Assembly (NCBI GenBank): GCA_016789705.1
Contig: JAEUQR010000106.1
Span: 1-64,000 of the forward strand
Length of the DNA: 64,000 nt
Source: Acidobacteriota bacterium
GTDB taxonomy: Bacteria > Acidobacteriota > Vicinamibacteria > Vicinamibacterales > UBA2999
Direction: 5' to 3'
In this document: positions 56,826 through 64,000 of the stretch, piece by piece
How positions within the stretch are numbered: the first letter of the stretch is position 1
How the letters are laid out: each line of letters opens with the position of its first letter
Translations under genes and position numbers: made by a program
Notes under the pieces: model-generated
Told to the model about the DNA's origin: nothing
Databases searched by the model: none
Seen by the model: the letters and a program-made list of their open reading frames with translations, nothing else

Positions 56826-58151
56826 ATGCGCGCCGTCGACATCATCCGCGCCAAGCGGGACGGCGAGGTCCTGAGTCCCGAGGCGATCGGGGCCTTCATT
56901 GCCGGCGTGCTCGACGGCACGTGGGCGGACTACCAGACGTCGGCCCTCCTCATGGCCATCGTCCTGCGCGGGATGACGCCGGAGGAAACGGCCGCCCTGA
57001 CCGATGCCATGCTGCGCACCGGCCGCCGCGTGGACCTGACCGGCCTGGCCGGTGTGAAAGTGGGCAAACACAGCACCGGCGGCGTCGGCGACAAGGTGTC
57101 GGTGGTGCTGGCGCCGCTCGTCGCCGCCTGCGGCGTCATCATGCCGAAGATGTCGGGGCGTGGCCTTGGCCACACCGGCGGCACCCTCGACAAACTGGAG
57201 TCGATTCCCGGCTTCCGTATCGGCCTCTCGGTGGACGAGTTCCTCGCCGTGCTCGGCTCGGTGGGCTGTGCGCTCATCGGCCAGACGGCCGACATCGCGC
57301 CGGCCGACAAGGTGCTGTACGGCCTGCGTGATGTCACGGCCACGATCGAGAGCGTGCCGCTCATCTCGGCCTCGATCATGAGCAAGAAGCTGGCGGAGGG
57401 CAGCAGTGCGCTCGTGCTCGACGTGAAGTGCGGCCGCGGCGCCTTCATGAAGACGCTGCCCGAGGCGCTCGCGCTGGCCCGCTCGCTTGCCGCCATCGGC
57501 AAGGCCCACGGCGTGCCGACCGAGGCCGTGGTCACGAGCATGGACGCGCCGCTCGGCCGGGCCGTCGGCAACGCCCTCGAGATCCGGGAATGTGTGGAGA
57601 CACTCGCCGGGCACGGGCCTCCCGACCTGCTCGAGGTCGTGGAAGCGATCGGCGCGCGTGTGCTGCGCCTGGCGGGCCGCGCCCCTGACGACGCCGCCGC
57701 CCTGGCGCAGCTGCGCGCGGCGATCACGTCGGGGGCCGGACGGCGCAAGCTGCGGGACATGGTGGCGGCGCAGGGCGGCGACGTGGCCGTCATCGACGAT
57801 CCGGCGCGGCTGCCGGCCGCACCGCTCGTGCAGACGATCGAGGCCGGGGCCGACGGCGTCGTCGCGGCCATCGACGCCGAACTCATCGGGCAGGCGGCGG
57901 TGCGGCTCGGAGCAGGCCGCGAACGCAAGGGCGACCCGGTGGATCATGCCGCCGGCATCGTGTTGCGGACGGCCGTCGGCGCCGCCGTCAGGTGCGGGCA
58001 GCCGCTGCTCGAACTGCACGGCGCCGACCGGACGAAGATGGCAGCGGGCCGTGATGTCGCCACGCGGGCCGTGCGCATCGGCGGCGCGGTGACGGTCGGG
58101 CCGCGCGTGCGGGCGTACGTCACGCCCGATGGCGACGTCCGCGAGCCCTGA
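56826..58151 (+). CDS. deoA: Pyrimidine-nucleoside (thymidine) phosphorylase
   Basis: 441 residues. Family signatures: ADYQTSALLMAIVLRGMTPEE, KHSTGGVGDKVSVVLAPLV for phosphate, SGRGLGHTGGTLDKLES, and VLDVKCGRGAFMKT. It reversibly splits thymidine, deoxyuridine or uridine with phosphate to base and sugar-1-phosphate. Sequence does not separate thymidine-specific from uridine-accepting types. Followed by punA (12 bp), cdd and mtnA: a nucleoside salvage operon. Confidence 0.94.
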   Translation: MRAVDIIRAKRDGEVLSPEAIGAFIAGVLDGTWADYQTSALLMAIVLRGMTPEETAALTDAMLRTGRRVDLTGLAGVKVGKHSTGGVGDKVSVVLAPLVAACGVIMPKMSGRGLGHTGGTLDKLESIPGFRIGLSVDEFLAVLGSVGCALIGQTADIAPADKVLYGLRDVTATIESVPLISASIMSKKLAEGSSALVLDVKCGRGAFMKTLPEALALARSLAAIGKAHGVPTEAVVTSMDAPLGRAVGNALEIRECVETLAGHGPPDLLEVVEAIGARVLRLAGRAPDDAAALAQLRAAITSGAGRRKLRDMVAAQGGDVAVIDDPARLPAAPLVQTIEAGADGVVAAIDAELIGQAAVRLGAGRERKGDPVDHAAGIVLRTAVGAAVRCGQPLLELHGADRTKMAAGRDVATRAVRIGGAVTVGPRVRAYVTPDGDVREP

Positions 58152-58163
58152 GGAGATTCGACC

Positions 58164-58985
58164 GTGTCCGACTACACCGACCGTATCGCGGAAGCCGCCG
58201 ACGCGCTGCGGGCCCGCGGCATCACCGGCGCCGACGTGGCCATCGTGCTCGGCTCGGGCCTGGGCGCTTTCGCCGACGCCATCGAGGGCGCGGCGCGGGT
58301 GCCCTACGGCGAGATTCCACACTGGCCGGCGGCAAAGGTCGTCGGCCACGCCGGCGTGCTCGTGGCCGGCCGGCTGGCCGGCCGCACCGTCATCACACTC
58401 GCCGGCCGCGCCCACTTCTACGAAGGCTATCCGCTCACCGACGTCACGTTTGCGATGCGCGTCCTCGGCGCGCTCGGCGTGCCGCGTGTCATCCTCACGA
58501 ACGCCGCCGGCGGCATCAACACGCGGTTCGCCACCGGCGCGCTGATGCTCATCGACGACCACATCAACCTCATGGGCAGCAACCCGCTCATCGGGCCGTT
58601 CGATCCGGCGCTCGGTGCCCGTTTCCCCGACATGACCGAGGTCTACTCGCGGCGCCTGCGCGCGCTGGCGACGGAAGTGGCGGCGACGGCGGGTGTCGCC
58701 GTGGAACACGGTGTCTACGTGGCGGTCCACGGCCCGAGCTACGAGACGCCGGCCGAAATCCGCGCCTTTCGCGTGATGGGGGCCGATGCCGTCGGCATGT
58801 CCACGGCGCCCGAAGCCATCGTGGCGCGCCAGATGGGCCTCGAGGTGCTCGGCATCTCGTGCATCTCGAACCCGGCGGCCGGGGTCGTCGACGCGCCGCT
58901 CAATCACGAGGACGTGATGGCCGTGACGACGCGGGTGCGCGGGCAGTTCATCCAGCTGCTGGAGGGCGTGGTTGGCCGGCTCTGA
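58164..58985 (+). CDS. punA: Purine nucleoside phosphorylase (trimeric, PNP-I type)
   Basis: 273 residues from GTG. IVLGSGLGAFADAI is the phosphate loop; AGRAHFYEGYPLTDVTFAMRV, ILTNAAGGIN, HGPSYETPAEIRAFRV with the substrate Glu, MSTAPEAIVARQMGL, and SCISNPAAG, where Asn favours 6-oxopurines (inosine, guanosine) over MTA. It cleaves purine nucleosides to base and ribose-1-phosphate. The C-terminus overlaps cdd by 14 bp. Confidence 0.93.
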   Translation: MSDYTDRIAEAADALRARGITGADVAIVLGSGLGAFADAIEGAARVPYGEIPHWPAAKVVGHAGVLVAGRLAGRTVITLAGRAHFYEGYPLTDVTFAMRVLGALGVPRVILTNAAGGINTRFATGALMLIDDHINLMGSNPLIGPFDPALGARFPDMTEVYSRRLRALATEVAATAGVAVEHGVYVAVHGPSYETPAEIRAFRVMGADAVGMSTAPEAIVARQMGLEVLGISCISNPAAGVVDAPLNHEDVMAVTTRVRGQFIQLLEGVVGRL

Positions 58986-59376
58986 CGCGCTCGTCGACGC
59001 CGCCCGCGCGGCCCGGGCCTTCGCGCGCGCGCCGTATTCCGGATTCGCCGTCGGCGCCGCGCTCGAGTGCGCGGACGGCAGCATCGTGAGCGGCTGCAAC
59101 ATCGAGAACGCCACCTACGGCCTCACGGTCTGCGCCGAGCGCGTGGCCCTCCTCAAAGCGCTGTCCGAGGGGCGCGACCGCTTCGTGCGGATCGCGGTCG
59201 TGGCCGACACGGACCGGCCCACGCCCCCCTGCGGCCCCTGCCGGCAACTGTTGTGGGAGTACTGCGGCGACATCGAGGTCGTGATGGCCAATCTGGCGCG
59301 CGAGACCGGCCGCCATCAGCTTGCGACGCTTCTGCCGATGCCCTTCGACCGCTCACTGCTCGGGCCCGGCCGGTAG
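58972..59376 (+). CDS. cdd: Cytidine deaminase
   Basis: 134 residues from TTG 58972, supported by GGAGG 6 nt upstream. Zinc site: Cys and catalytic Glu in CNIENATYGLTVCAERVA, and PCGPCRQLLWEY. Homotetrameric small type. It deaminates cytidine and deoxycytidine to uridine forms, feeding the adjacent deoA and the uridine kinase at 25.8 kb. The start overlaps punA by 14 bp. The length is usual (about 130). Confidence 0.95.
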   Translation: MAGSDALVDAARAARAFARAPYSGFAVGAALECADGSIVSGCNIENATYGLTVCAERVALLKALSEGRDRFVRIAVVADTDRPTPPCGPCRQLLWEYCGDIEVVMANLARETGRHQLATLLPMPFDRSLLGPGR

Positions 59377-59388
59377 CCTCCAGCCCCT

Positions 59389-59394
59389 TAGAAT
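59389..59394 (+). promoter_or_regulatory. -10-like TAGAAT 6 nt before mtnA
   Basis: TAGAAT, 6 nt, ATG. No ribosome-binding site between. No clear -35. Would give a leaderless mtnA transcript within the salvage cluster. Confidence 0.45.
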
Positions 59395-59400
59395 GTAAGC

Positions 59401-60438
59401 ATGCTCCCGACGATCGCCTGGGATGGCGACGACATCCTGATGATCGACCAGCGCAAGCTGCCTGGTCGCGAGGTCTACGTGCGTTGCAGGACCGGCAACG
59501 AGGTGGCGAAGGCCATCACGACGATGGTCATCCGCGGCGCTCCCGCCATCGGCGTGGCAGCGGCCATGGGTCTCGCGCTCGGCGCCCGCCGCAGCACCGC
59601 CTCCGGCACCAAGCAGTTCGCCGTCGACTTCCAGCGGCTGGCCGATTCGCTCGCCGCCACCCGGCCCACCGCGGTCAACCTGTTCTGGGCCATCGAGCGC
59701 ATGAAGCAGGCGCTCGCCACCGGCGTGCAGGCGGGAGAGGGCGTGGTGGAACTCGTCGCGCGGCTGCGCCAGGAGGCCGACCGCATCCACGACGACGACC
59801 TCGAGAGCTGCCGCGCGATTGGCCGCCACGGCGCCCCGCTCGTGCCCGATGACGCGCGCATCCTCACGCACTGCAACGCCGGGGCGCTGGCGACCGCCGG
59901 CTACGGCACCGCCCTCGGCGTCGTGCGCGGCGCGGTCGATGCCGGCAAACGTGTGGCCGTCTACGCGGATGAAACGCGGCCATTCCTGCAGGGCGCGCGC
60001 CTGACGGCGTGGGAACTCGTCAGGGACGGCATTCCCACCACCGTCATCACCGACAACATGGCGGCCGCGATCATGGCGCGCGAACGGGTCGATCTGGTCG
60101 TCGTCGGGGCCGACCGCATCGCCGCGAACGGCGATGCCGCCAACAAGATCGGCACCTACGGGCTCGCCCTCGCGGCCCACGCGCATGGCATTCCGTTCTA
60201 CGTCGCGGCGCCGTGGTCCACGATCGATCTGGCGACGCCGACCGGCGCGGAAATTCCGATCGAGGAGCGGAACGCGAAGGAGGTCACCCACATGGCCGGC
60301 ACGCAGGTGACGCCCGACGGCGCGTCGGTGCGCAATCCCTCGTTCGACGTGACGCCGCACCGCTACATCACGGCCATCATCACCGAACGCGGCATCCTGC
60401 GCCCGCCGTACGTCGAGGCGCTGGCGGACGCGCGGTGA
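59401..60438 (+). CDS. mtnA: S-methyl-5-thioribose-1-phosphate isomerase
   Basis: 345 residues. MtnA motifs: [35 protein letters not shown] with the catalytic Cys, [20 protein letters not shown] with the catalytic Asp, and [20 protein letters not shown] at the end. It converts methylthioribose-1-phosphate to methylthioribulose-1-phosphate in methionine salvage. The other mtn genes are not in the window; the PNP next to it looks inosine/guanosine-specific rather than MTA-specific. Its stop overlaps tsaD (GTGA). Confidence 0.95.
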   Translation: MLPTIAWDGDDILMIDQRKLPGREVYVRCRTGNEVAKAITTMVIRGAPAIGVAAAMGLALGARRSTASGTKQFAVDFQRLADSLAATRPTAVNLFWAIERMKQALATGVQAGEGVVELVARLRQEADRIHDDDLESCRAIGRHGAPLVPDDARILTHCNAGALATAGYGTALGVVRGAVDAGKRVAVYADETRPFLQGARLTAWELVRDGIPTTVITDNMAAAIMARERVDLVVVGADRIAANGDAANKIGTYGLALAAHAHGIPFYVAAPWSTIDLATPTGAEIPIEERNAKEVTHMAGTQVTPDGASVRNPSFDVTPHRYITAIITERGILRPPYVEALADAR

Positions 60439-61493
60439 TCGTGCTCGGTATCGAGACGTCGTGTGACGAAACGGCGGCCGCGGTCATCGAGGCGGCGCCG
60501 GACGGCCGGTGGCACACGCGCGCGAACGTCGTCGCGTCGCAGATCGCGATCCACACCGAGTGGGGCGGTGTCGTGCCCGAGCTGGCCTCGCGCCAGCATG
60601 TGCGCGACATCTGCGGCGTCGTCGATCGGGCGCTCGCCGACGCCAGTCTCGGCTGGACGGATCTCGACGGTGTCGCCGTCACGGAAGGGCCCGGCCTCGT
60701 CGGGTCGCTGCTCGTCGGCGTGAGTTTCGCCAAGGCCGCGGCGTGGGCGCGCGGCCTGCCGCTCGTCGGCGTGAACCACATCGCCGGGCACATCGAGTCG
60801 TTGTGGCTGGCGCACGGGCCGCTGCCGCTGCCGGCCGTGGTGCTGGTGGTGTCGGGCGGTCACACGAGTCTCTACCTCGTGCCAGAGGCCGGTGTGTATC
60901 GCCTGCTCGGACGCACGCGCGATGACGCCGCCGGCGAAGCCTACGACAAGGTGGCGAAGCTGCTCGGGCTCGGGTATCCGGGCGGTCCGCTCATCGACCG
61001 GCTGGCCGAACGCGGCCGCGACGACGCCGTGGACCTGCCTGTGACGCGCCTCACGCATCCCGATCGCAATGCGCCCGATCGGGATCCCACGTTCGACTTC
61101 AGCTTCAGCGGCATCAAGACCGCCGTGCTGCGGCACGTGCGGCAGCGCCAGGCGGCGCTTGGCGTGGACACGTTGCCCGAGCCCGAGATCGCGGACGTCT
61201 GCGCCAGCTTCCAGCGCGTGGTCGTGCGCACGCTGCTCACGCGCACGTTCGCTGCGGCCCGCGCGCACGGCGCCGGCGCGGTCGGTGTGGCTGGCGGCGT
61301 CTCGGCCAATGCCCGCCTGCGCCGCGAACTCGAGAGCCGCGGCGCCGCCAGCCGCCTGCCGGTGTTCGTGCCGCCGGTGAGCCTTGCGACCGACAACGCC
61401 GCGATGATCGCCGCCGCCGGACTGCGTCGCTTCGCGCGGGGCGAGCTGGCGGGCGATCGGCTGAACGCCGTGCCGTCGCTCGGGCTCGGCTGA
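60435..61493 (+). CDS. tsaD: tRNA N6-adenosine threonylcarbamoyltransferase TsaD
   Basis: 352 residues from GTG 60435, inside the mtnA stop. ASKHA-fold motifs: [36 protein letters not shown], the metal-binding [51 protein letters not shown], and [14 protein letters not shown] with the final Asp ligand. With TsaB and TsaE it adds threonylcarbamoyl to A37 of ANN-reading tRNAs. Usual length. Followed 5 bp later by a Nudix gene. Confidence 0.96.
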   Translation: MIVLGIETSCDETAAAVIEAAPDGRWHTRANVVASQIAIHTEWGGVVPELASRQHVRDICGVVDRALADASLGWTDLDGVAVTEGPGLVGSLLVGVSFAKAAAWARGLPLVGVNHIAGHIESLWLAHGPLPLPAVVLVVSGGHTSLYLVPEAGVYRLLGRTRDDAAGEAYDKVAKLLGLGYPGGPLIDRLAERGRDDAVDLPVTRLTHPDRNAPDRDPTFDFSFSGIKTAVLRHVRQRQAALGVDTLPEPEIADVCASFQRVVVRTLLTRTFAAARAHGAGAVGVAGGVSANARLRRELESRGAASRLPVFVPPVSLATDNAAMIAAAGLRRFARGELAGDRLNAVPSLGLG

Positions 61494-61498
61494 CCCCG

Positions 61499-61942
61499 AT
61501 GGCGCGCGATTATCCCGAGGCGCCGGTTGCGGCGGTGGGCGGCGTGGTCATCGACGACGGCGCCGTGCTGCTCGTGCGGCGGGCGTTTCCGCCGCGGCAG
61601 GGGGAGTGGTCGCTGCCCGGCGGCCGGCTGGAACTCGGCGAGTCGCTCGCCGATGGCGTCGCGCGCGAGGTGCGCGAGGAAACGGGGCTCGACGTCGACG
61701 TCGGCGTGGTCGTGGATGTCTTCGACCGTGTGCATCGCGACGAGGCCGGCCGCGTTCGCTATCACTTCGTCATCGTGGATTTCCTCTGCCGGCCCCGTGG
61801 CGGTACGCTCGCCGCTGGTGATGACGCGGCCGAGGTCCGCTGGGTGCCGCGTGCCGATGTCGCCGCGCTCGGCGTCAACGCCTACGCCGTCGGCGTCATC
61901 GAGCGCGCTTTTCGCCTGCACGCCGGCCCGCAGGCCGGGTAG
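61499..61942 (+). CDS. Nudix hydrolase
   Basis: 147 residues. The Nudix box GGRLELGESLADGVAREVRE runs on to EETGLDVDV and matches Gx5Ex7REUxEExGU. The opening VAAVGGVVIDDGAVLLVRRAFPP is typical of ADP-ribose or (d)NTP pyrophosphohydrolases of this size; substrate unknown. Short distance to tsaD suggests co-transcription. The next gene starts 10 bp after its stop. Confidence 0.88.
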   Translation: MARDYPEAPVAAVGGVVIDDGAVLLVRRAFPPRQGEWSLPGGRLELGESLADGVAREVREETGLDVDVGVVVDVFDRVHRDEAGRVRYHFVIVDFLCRPRGGTLAAGDDAAEVRWVPRADVAALGVNAYAVGVIERAFRLHAGPQAG

Positions 61943-61952
61943 GATGTCGGCC

Positions 61953-62525
61953 ATGGCTCTGGACCGCGCGGCTGCCTGGCAGCTCCTCACCGAATGGACC
62001 GCGAGCGACAGCCTGCGCAAACACGCGCTGGCCGTCGAGGCCGCCGTGCGCGGCTATGCCCGGCTCGCCGGCGAGAACGAAGACGACTGGGGCGTCGTGG
62101 CGCTGCTGCACGACTTCGACTACGAACGCTTCCCGACGCTCGGTGACCACCCGAACAAGGGCTGCGAGCATCTGCGGAGCCTCGGGTATCCGGAGTGGGT
62201 GATGCGGGCCATCCTGGCGCATGCCTGGGAAATCACCGGCGTCGATGCCGAAACGCCGCTGGAGAAGGCGCTCGTCGCCTGCGACGAAATGGCCGGCTTC
62301 GTCACCGCCGCCTCGCTCGTGCGTCCGAGCCGCAGCGTGCTCGACCTCGAGGCCGCCTCGGTCATCAAGCGCATGAAGGACAAGGCGTTCGCCCGCGCCG
62401 TGCCGCGCGAGCACCTGAAGAAGGGCGCCGAGCTCGTGGGGCTGCCCCTCGACCAGCACGTCACCAACGTCATCACGTTCATGCGCGAGAAGGCCGACGA
62501 CCTCGGCCTGCGCGGCACTCTGTAG
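61953..62525 (+). CDS. HD domain phosphohydrolase
   Basis: 190 residues from ATG 61953; ATG 61944 is an alternative. HD pattern: LRKHALAVEAAVRGYA for the first His, LLHDFDYERFP for the HD pair, then IRDH-like HAWEITGVDAETPLEKAL and CDEMAGFVTAASLV with a late Asp. Members hydrolyse phosphate esters of nucleotides. Substrate unknown. The last gene of the salvage/tsaD run; 46 bp to the ABC gene. Confidence 0.85.
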   Translation: MALDRAAAWQLLTEWTASDSLRKHALAVEAAVRGYARLAGENEDDWGVVALLHDFDYERFPTLGDHPNKGCEHLRSLGYPEWVMRAILAHAWEITGVDAETPLEKALVACDEMAGFVTAASLVRPSRSVLDLEAASVIKRMKDKAFARAVPREHLKKGAELVGLPLDQHVTNVITFMREKADDLGLRGTL

Positions 62526-62571
62526 GCCACGGGTCGAACGTCGTCCGCGGCACTCTCGTATCTACCAGCGA

Positions 62572-63534
62572 ATGCAGGCGCCCGTATCCCCCCACGACGG
62601 CTCCGGCCGGTCCGATGGCGCCGCCGTCGTCGAGTTGCGTGGTGTCAGCGTGATCTACGGCCGCCAGACGGCCCTGCGCGACGTCTCGGCCGCCTTCCCG
62701 CCAGGGGCCGTGGGCCTGCTCGGCCCGAACGGAGCGGGGAAGAGCACCATGCTCAAGGCGCTGCTCGGCTTCGTCGTGCCGTCGCAGGGCGAGATGCGTG
62801 TGCTTGGGCTCGACGTCGCCACCTCGGCCCTCGACATCCGCGCCCGCCTCGGCTACATGCCGGAAAGTGACGCCCACATCCCCGGCATGTCGGCGGTGGC
62901 CTTCGTGGCCTACTGCGGCCAGCTCGCCGGGCTGCCGCCGGCCGACGCCATGCAGCGCGCGCACGAGGTGCTCTACTACGTGGGCCTCGGGGAAGCGCGG
63001 TACCGCAACGTCGAAACCTATTCGACGGGCATGAAGCAGCGCATCAAGCTCGCGCAGGCGCTCGTGCACGATCCGGACCTGCTGTTCCTCGACGAGCCCA
63101 CCAACGGGATGGACCCGAAGGGGCGCGACGAGATGCTCGAACTCATCCGCGATCTCGCGCACAACAAGGGCGTGAACCTCATCGTCTCGTCGCACCTGCT
63201 GCCCGACATCGAGTTCACCTGCGATCACGTGATCGTGATGGACAAGGGGGCCGTGGCCACCCAGGGCGCCCTCGACGCGGTGCGCGGTCCGCAGGGCCGC
63301 GTGTTCGAGCTGCGGGTGAAGGACGGCGCCGAGCAGATGTTGTCGCTCCTCACCGCCGCCGGCTACGAGGTGCACGACACGCAGGAAGACGTCATGCGGG
63401 TCTTCGTGCCCGGCGCGGCCGGCGCCGAGCCGATCTTCCGCCTGGCCGCGGCCAACGGCCTCCAGGTGCGGCACCTGAAGCAGAGCGTGCCCACTCTCGA
63501 AGACGCGTTCGCGCGCGCCGTGGGAGCCGACTAG
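62572..63534 (+). CDS. ABC transporter ATP-binding protein
   Basis: 320 residues. Walker A GPNGAGKST, Q-loop region GYMPESDAHIPGMSA, signature YSTGMKQRIKLAQAL, Walker B LLFLDEPTNGMDP, and H-loop VSSHLLPDIE. A C-terminal extension of about 90 residues is typical of exporter ATPases of the NatA/CcmA/YhaQ type. It pairs with the permease that begins 1 codon later. The exported substrate is unknown. N-terminal about 18 residues before the core appear unstructured. Confidence 0.92.
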   Translation: MQAPVSPHDGSGRSDGAAVVELRGVSVIYGRQTALRDVSAAFPPGAVGLLGPNGAGKSTMLKALLGFVVPSQGEMRVLGLDVATSALDIRARLGYMPESDAHIPGMSAVAFVAYCGQLAGLPPADAMQRAHEVLYYVGLGEARYRNVETYSTGMKQRIKLAQALVHDPDLLFLDEPTNGMDPKGRDEMLELIRDLAHNKGVNLIVSSHLLPDIEFTCDHVIVMDKGAVATQGALDAVRGPQGRVFELRVKDGAEQMLSLLTAAGYEVHDTQEDVMRVFVPGAAGAEPIFRLAAANGLQVRHLKQSVPTLEDAFARAVGAD

Positions 63535-64000
63535 ATGCCCATCCACGACCAGGGCTATCAGCGCTACGCCGGTGACCGCGCCCGCACGGGCACGGCCTGG
63601 CAGGTCATCGCCAGGGCCGGCATCCGCACGGTGCTGGCCGAGCGCAAGTTCCTGGCGCTGTTGCTCCTGGCCTGGGCGCCGTTCCTCGTGCGGGCCGTGC
63701 AGGTCTACGTGGCGGCCAACTACTCGCAGGCCTCGTTCCTGCAGCCGAAGGGCGAGACCTTCCGCGAGTTCCTCGAGACCCAGGCCGTCTTCGTCTTCTT
63801 CATCACCATCTACGTGGGGGCCGGGCTCATCGCGTCCGACCGCCGCGCCAACGCGCTGCAGCTCTATCTGGCCAAGCCACTCTCGCGGTGGGAATACGTG
63901 GCCGGCAAGATGGCCGTGCTGCTCACCCTGCTCGTGTCGGTCACCTTCCTGCCGGCGATGATGCTGCTGCTCGTGCAGATCGGCTTTGCCGGCTCGTTCA
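63535..64000 (+). CDS. ABC transporter permease (cut by window end)
   Basis: The visible 155 residues start immediately after the ATPase stop (TAG-ATG). Features: IHDQGYQRYAGDR, common at the start of ABC-2 type permeases of this class, then hydrophobic segments near FLALLLLAWAPFLVRAVQV, FVFFITIYVGAGLI, and MAVLLTLLVSVTFLPAMMLL. SDRRANALQLYLAKPLSRWEY in between matches the conserved cytoplasmic loop of ABC-2 permeases. Together they form an exporter; substrate not readable. Confidence 0.85.
   Translation, partial: MPIHDQGYQRYAGDRARTGTAWQVIARAGIRTVLAERKFLALLLLAWAPFLVRAVQVYVAANYSQASFLQPKGETFREFLETQAVFVFFITIYVGAGLIASDRRANALQLYLAKPLSRWEYVAGKMAVLLTLLVSVTFLPAMMLLLVQIGFAGSF

Noticed and set aside
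55458-59114. 1218-codon minus-strand open frame across deoA and punA
   Set aside because: Antisense to deoA, punA and part of the HEAT gene. The amino acid content is that of a shadow frame, and deoA/punA motifs on the plus strand are unambiguous.

Overview
High-GC chromosomal segment that looks like a member of the Acidobacteriota (Vicinamibacteria-like). The main clues are a secreted VWA protein of the type found as a lineage-specific expansion in acidobacteria, a large TonB-dependent receptor with an N-terminal carboxypeptidase-regulatory-like domain, a BNR/sortilin-type beta-propeller protein, and ordinary housekeeping genes with GTG/TTG starts. No prophage, transposase, CRISPR array or rRNA is visible. 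Nearly all DNA is coding, and neighbouring genes commonly overlap by 4 bp (ATGA or GTGA).

Layout. 1-7.2 kb (-): translation block rimO, rimP, nusA, infB, rbfA, nrnA (last gene cut by the window edge). 7.3-14.8 kb (-): a tightly overlapped run M24 peptidase, htrA, CYTH protein, MurU-like nucleotidyltransferase, AmgK-like sugar kinase, TIM-barrel isomerase, asnS, joining envelope proteolysis, cell-wall sugar recycling and translation. 15-17.1 kb (+): VWA protein. 17.2-23.7 kb: small secreted protein, small zinc-ribbon protein, glycogen phosphorylase, two PLP enzymes and a P1 peptidase. 23.8-24.4 kb: tRNA-Leu(CAG) followed by about 440 bp of non-coding, repeat-rich DNA with a long imperfect palindrome. 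24.4-26.4 kb: TolB-like propeller, small hypothetical, uridine kinase. 26.4-31.7 kb: leuABCD operon (-) facing a divergent LysR regulator (+). 31.8-37.2 kb: BNR propeller, DUF486 membrane protein, PpiD/SurA-type chaperone. 37.4-45.6 kb (+): diguanylate cyclase, then the elongasome cluster mreB-mreC-mreD-mrdA-rodA-rng. 45.7-56.7 kb (-): TonB receptor, then HEAT protein, HD-GYP protein, alkaline phosphatase, subtilase, outer-membrane barrel and alkyltransferase-like protein, closely spaced. 56.8-62.5 kb (+): nucleoside and methionine salvage (deoA, punA, cdd, mtnA), tsaD, Nudix, HD protein; 62.6-64 kb: ABC exporter (ATPase plus permease cut by the edge).

Themes worth a second look: (i) many genes outside operons have a -10-like hexamer 5-10 nt before the start codon and no Shine-Dalgarno, suggesting widespread leaderless transcripts; (ii) five intergenic spacers carry drifting 7-bp tandem repeats; (iii) the CYTH gene seems to begin with CTG directly behind the htrA stop; (iv) adjacent HEAT and HD-GYP proteins share an unnamed N-terminal domain; (v) an alkyltransferase-like protein has Tyr where the alkyl-accepting Cys should be; (vi) LeuA lacks the leucine-binding regulatory domain. 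No single clearly new multi-gene system could be demonstrated from sequence alone.
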